Assembly (NCBI GenBank): GCA_022605425.2
Contig: JAKIMF020000001.1
Location: 2,110,501-2,174,500 of the forward strand
Direction of reading: 5' to 3'
Source of the DNA: Hamiltosporidium tvaerminnensis
Lineage: Eukaryota > Microsporidia > Dubosqiidae
Length of the DNA stretch: 64,000 bases
The translations under genes and the position numbers were made by a program. Positions within the stretch are counted from its first letter, which is position 1, and the number at the start of each line of letters is the position of its first letter. The notes beneath the pieces were generated by a model that was not told the DNA's origin, did no database searches, and saw only the letters and a program-made list of their open reading frames with translations. Positions 63,579 to 64,000 of the stretch are shown here, one piece after another.

Positions 63579-64000
63579 TTAACTTTTATTTTTTAAATTT
63601 AAAAAGCTTATATCATATCTTTTTCCATTCGATTCCTTTGCACTTTTAAGTGAAATCTCGATATAATGTTTATTATCTGGTGTAGATTGAGATCCTATAT
63701 TACAAACTACAGTAGGTCCAATCTGCTTTTCAAATGTGATAAGTTTTGAACATTGAATTAAAAAATCTGGTGATACATCCATATCCAGATAATTATGTTT
63801 TTCGTAGCAAATAGGACTTTTTGAGGGGAAAACGGGTACAAAGGATTTTTGATAAATTAAATGGTGACAAATACGAGAAATTCTGTCATTGCAGAATAAC
63901 ATGTCTGAACATTTATCCGCTTTTTCATTTTCTTGATTACAAAACAATTCTTCGGAACTCAAAGATAAAAGAATATCTGATGTTGAAAGCCCAAATAGAA
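63579..64000 (-). CDS. POL12: DNA polymerase alpha subunit B, C-terminal part (5' end beyond right edge)
   Basis: The frame is open from base 64000 and stops at 63579, giving about 139 C-terminal residues. LFGLSTSDILLSLSSEEL, then DRISRICHHLIYQKSFVPVFP, then VSPDFLIQCSKLITFEKQIG and TVVCNIGSQ match the C-terminal phosphodiesterase-like region of POLA2 (LFGLTSTD-LLFHL--EE, DRFSRILKHILTQRSYYPLYP, VTPDVLIIPSELRYFVKD, VCVNPG). The protein is the non-catalytic accessory subunit of primase-polymerase alpha, tethering it at replication forks. NIGS replaces the usual NPGR. Nothing can be said about the start. Confidence 0.9.
   Translation of the reverse strand, partial: LFGLSTSDILLSLSSEELFCNQENEKADKCSDMLFCNDRISRICHHLIYQKSFVPVFPSKSPICYEKHNYLDMDVSPDFLIQCSKLITFEKQIGPTVVCNIGSQSTPDNKHYIEISLKSAKESNGKRYDISFLNLKNKS

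Overview
The window looks like a piece of a microsporidian nuclear genome that has been inflated by transposable elements. It is very AT-rich. Its recognisable host genes are eukaryotic, mostly short, nearly all intronless, and of the kinds microsporidia keep: methionine aminopeptidase 2, mRNA cap methyltransferase, a shortened CBP80-like protein, uS12, ADF/cofilin, a Rho GTPase, a RhoGAP, kinesin-14, a P2B-type Ca2+-ATPase, an MscS-like channel, Pol-alpha subunit B and a PHD-zinc-knuckle-PHD protein. Several starts are preceded within about 20 nt by a CCC (or GGG) triplet, a known microsporidian feature. I do not assign a genus.

Layout. 1-1487: NTO1/BRPF-type chromatin reader (minus strand, runs off the left edge). 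2.6-7.6 kb: MscS channel between three insertions of one non-LTR retrotransposon. 8.0-10.5 kb: dead leucine-rich-repeat-like gene, followed by a 0.66-kb non-coding repeat. 12.6-15.6 kb: Ca2+-ATPase. 16.2-17.2 kb: 33-bp minisatellite, then uS12 with a 71-nt spliceosomal intron. 19.5-20.9 kb: cap methyltransferase flanked by LINE ends. 21-25.5 kb: LINE relic and AT-rich DNA. 25.5-26.7 kb: RhoGAP. 27.4 kb: tRNA-derived SINE. 28.3-32.0 kb: decayed but nearly full-length LINE. 32.6-34.9 kb: intact LRR-like protein. 36.4-37.1 kb: small basic protein and tRNA-Arg(TCG). 38.3-42.1 kb: youngest full-length LINE copy. 42.6-43.1 kb: cofilin. 43.1-51.1 kb: a transposon graveyard with relics of a second LINE clade, a Tc1/mariner element carrying a nested GC-rich insert, and a hAT deletion derivative. 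51.4-55.3 kb: Rho GTPase and kinesin-14. 56.3-57.4 kb: truncated LINE. 57.6-59.1 kb: CBP80-like. 59.8-60.5 kb: best preserved copy of the 0.66-kb repeat. 61.0-62.1 kb: MetAP2. 63.6-64.0 kb: 3' part of Pol-alpha subunit B (runs off the right edge).

The host genes do not form an operon, but themes recur. Cap methylation and cap binding both appear (19.5 and 57.6 kb). A Rho switch and a candidate GAP appear with actin and microtubule factors (25.5, 42.6, 51.4 and 53.6 kb). The most interesting non-genic material is the retroelement system. One restriction-endonuclease-type LINE family is present as full-length, decayed and 5'-truncated copies, four of them with target-site duplications. A SINE has a tRNA-like head and a tail resembling that LINE's 3' end. 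A ~665-bp non-coding repeat of unknown origin is present in three full-length copies and possibly a fourth. All reading was by eye. Percent identities, fold scores and database matches were not computed.
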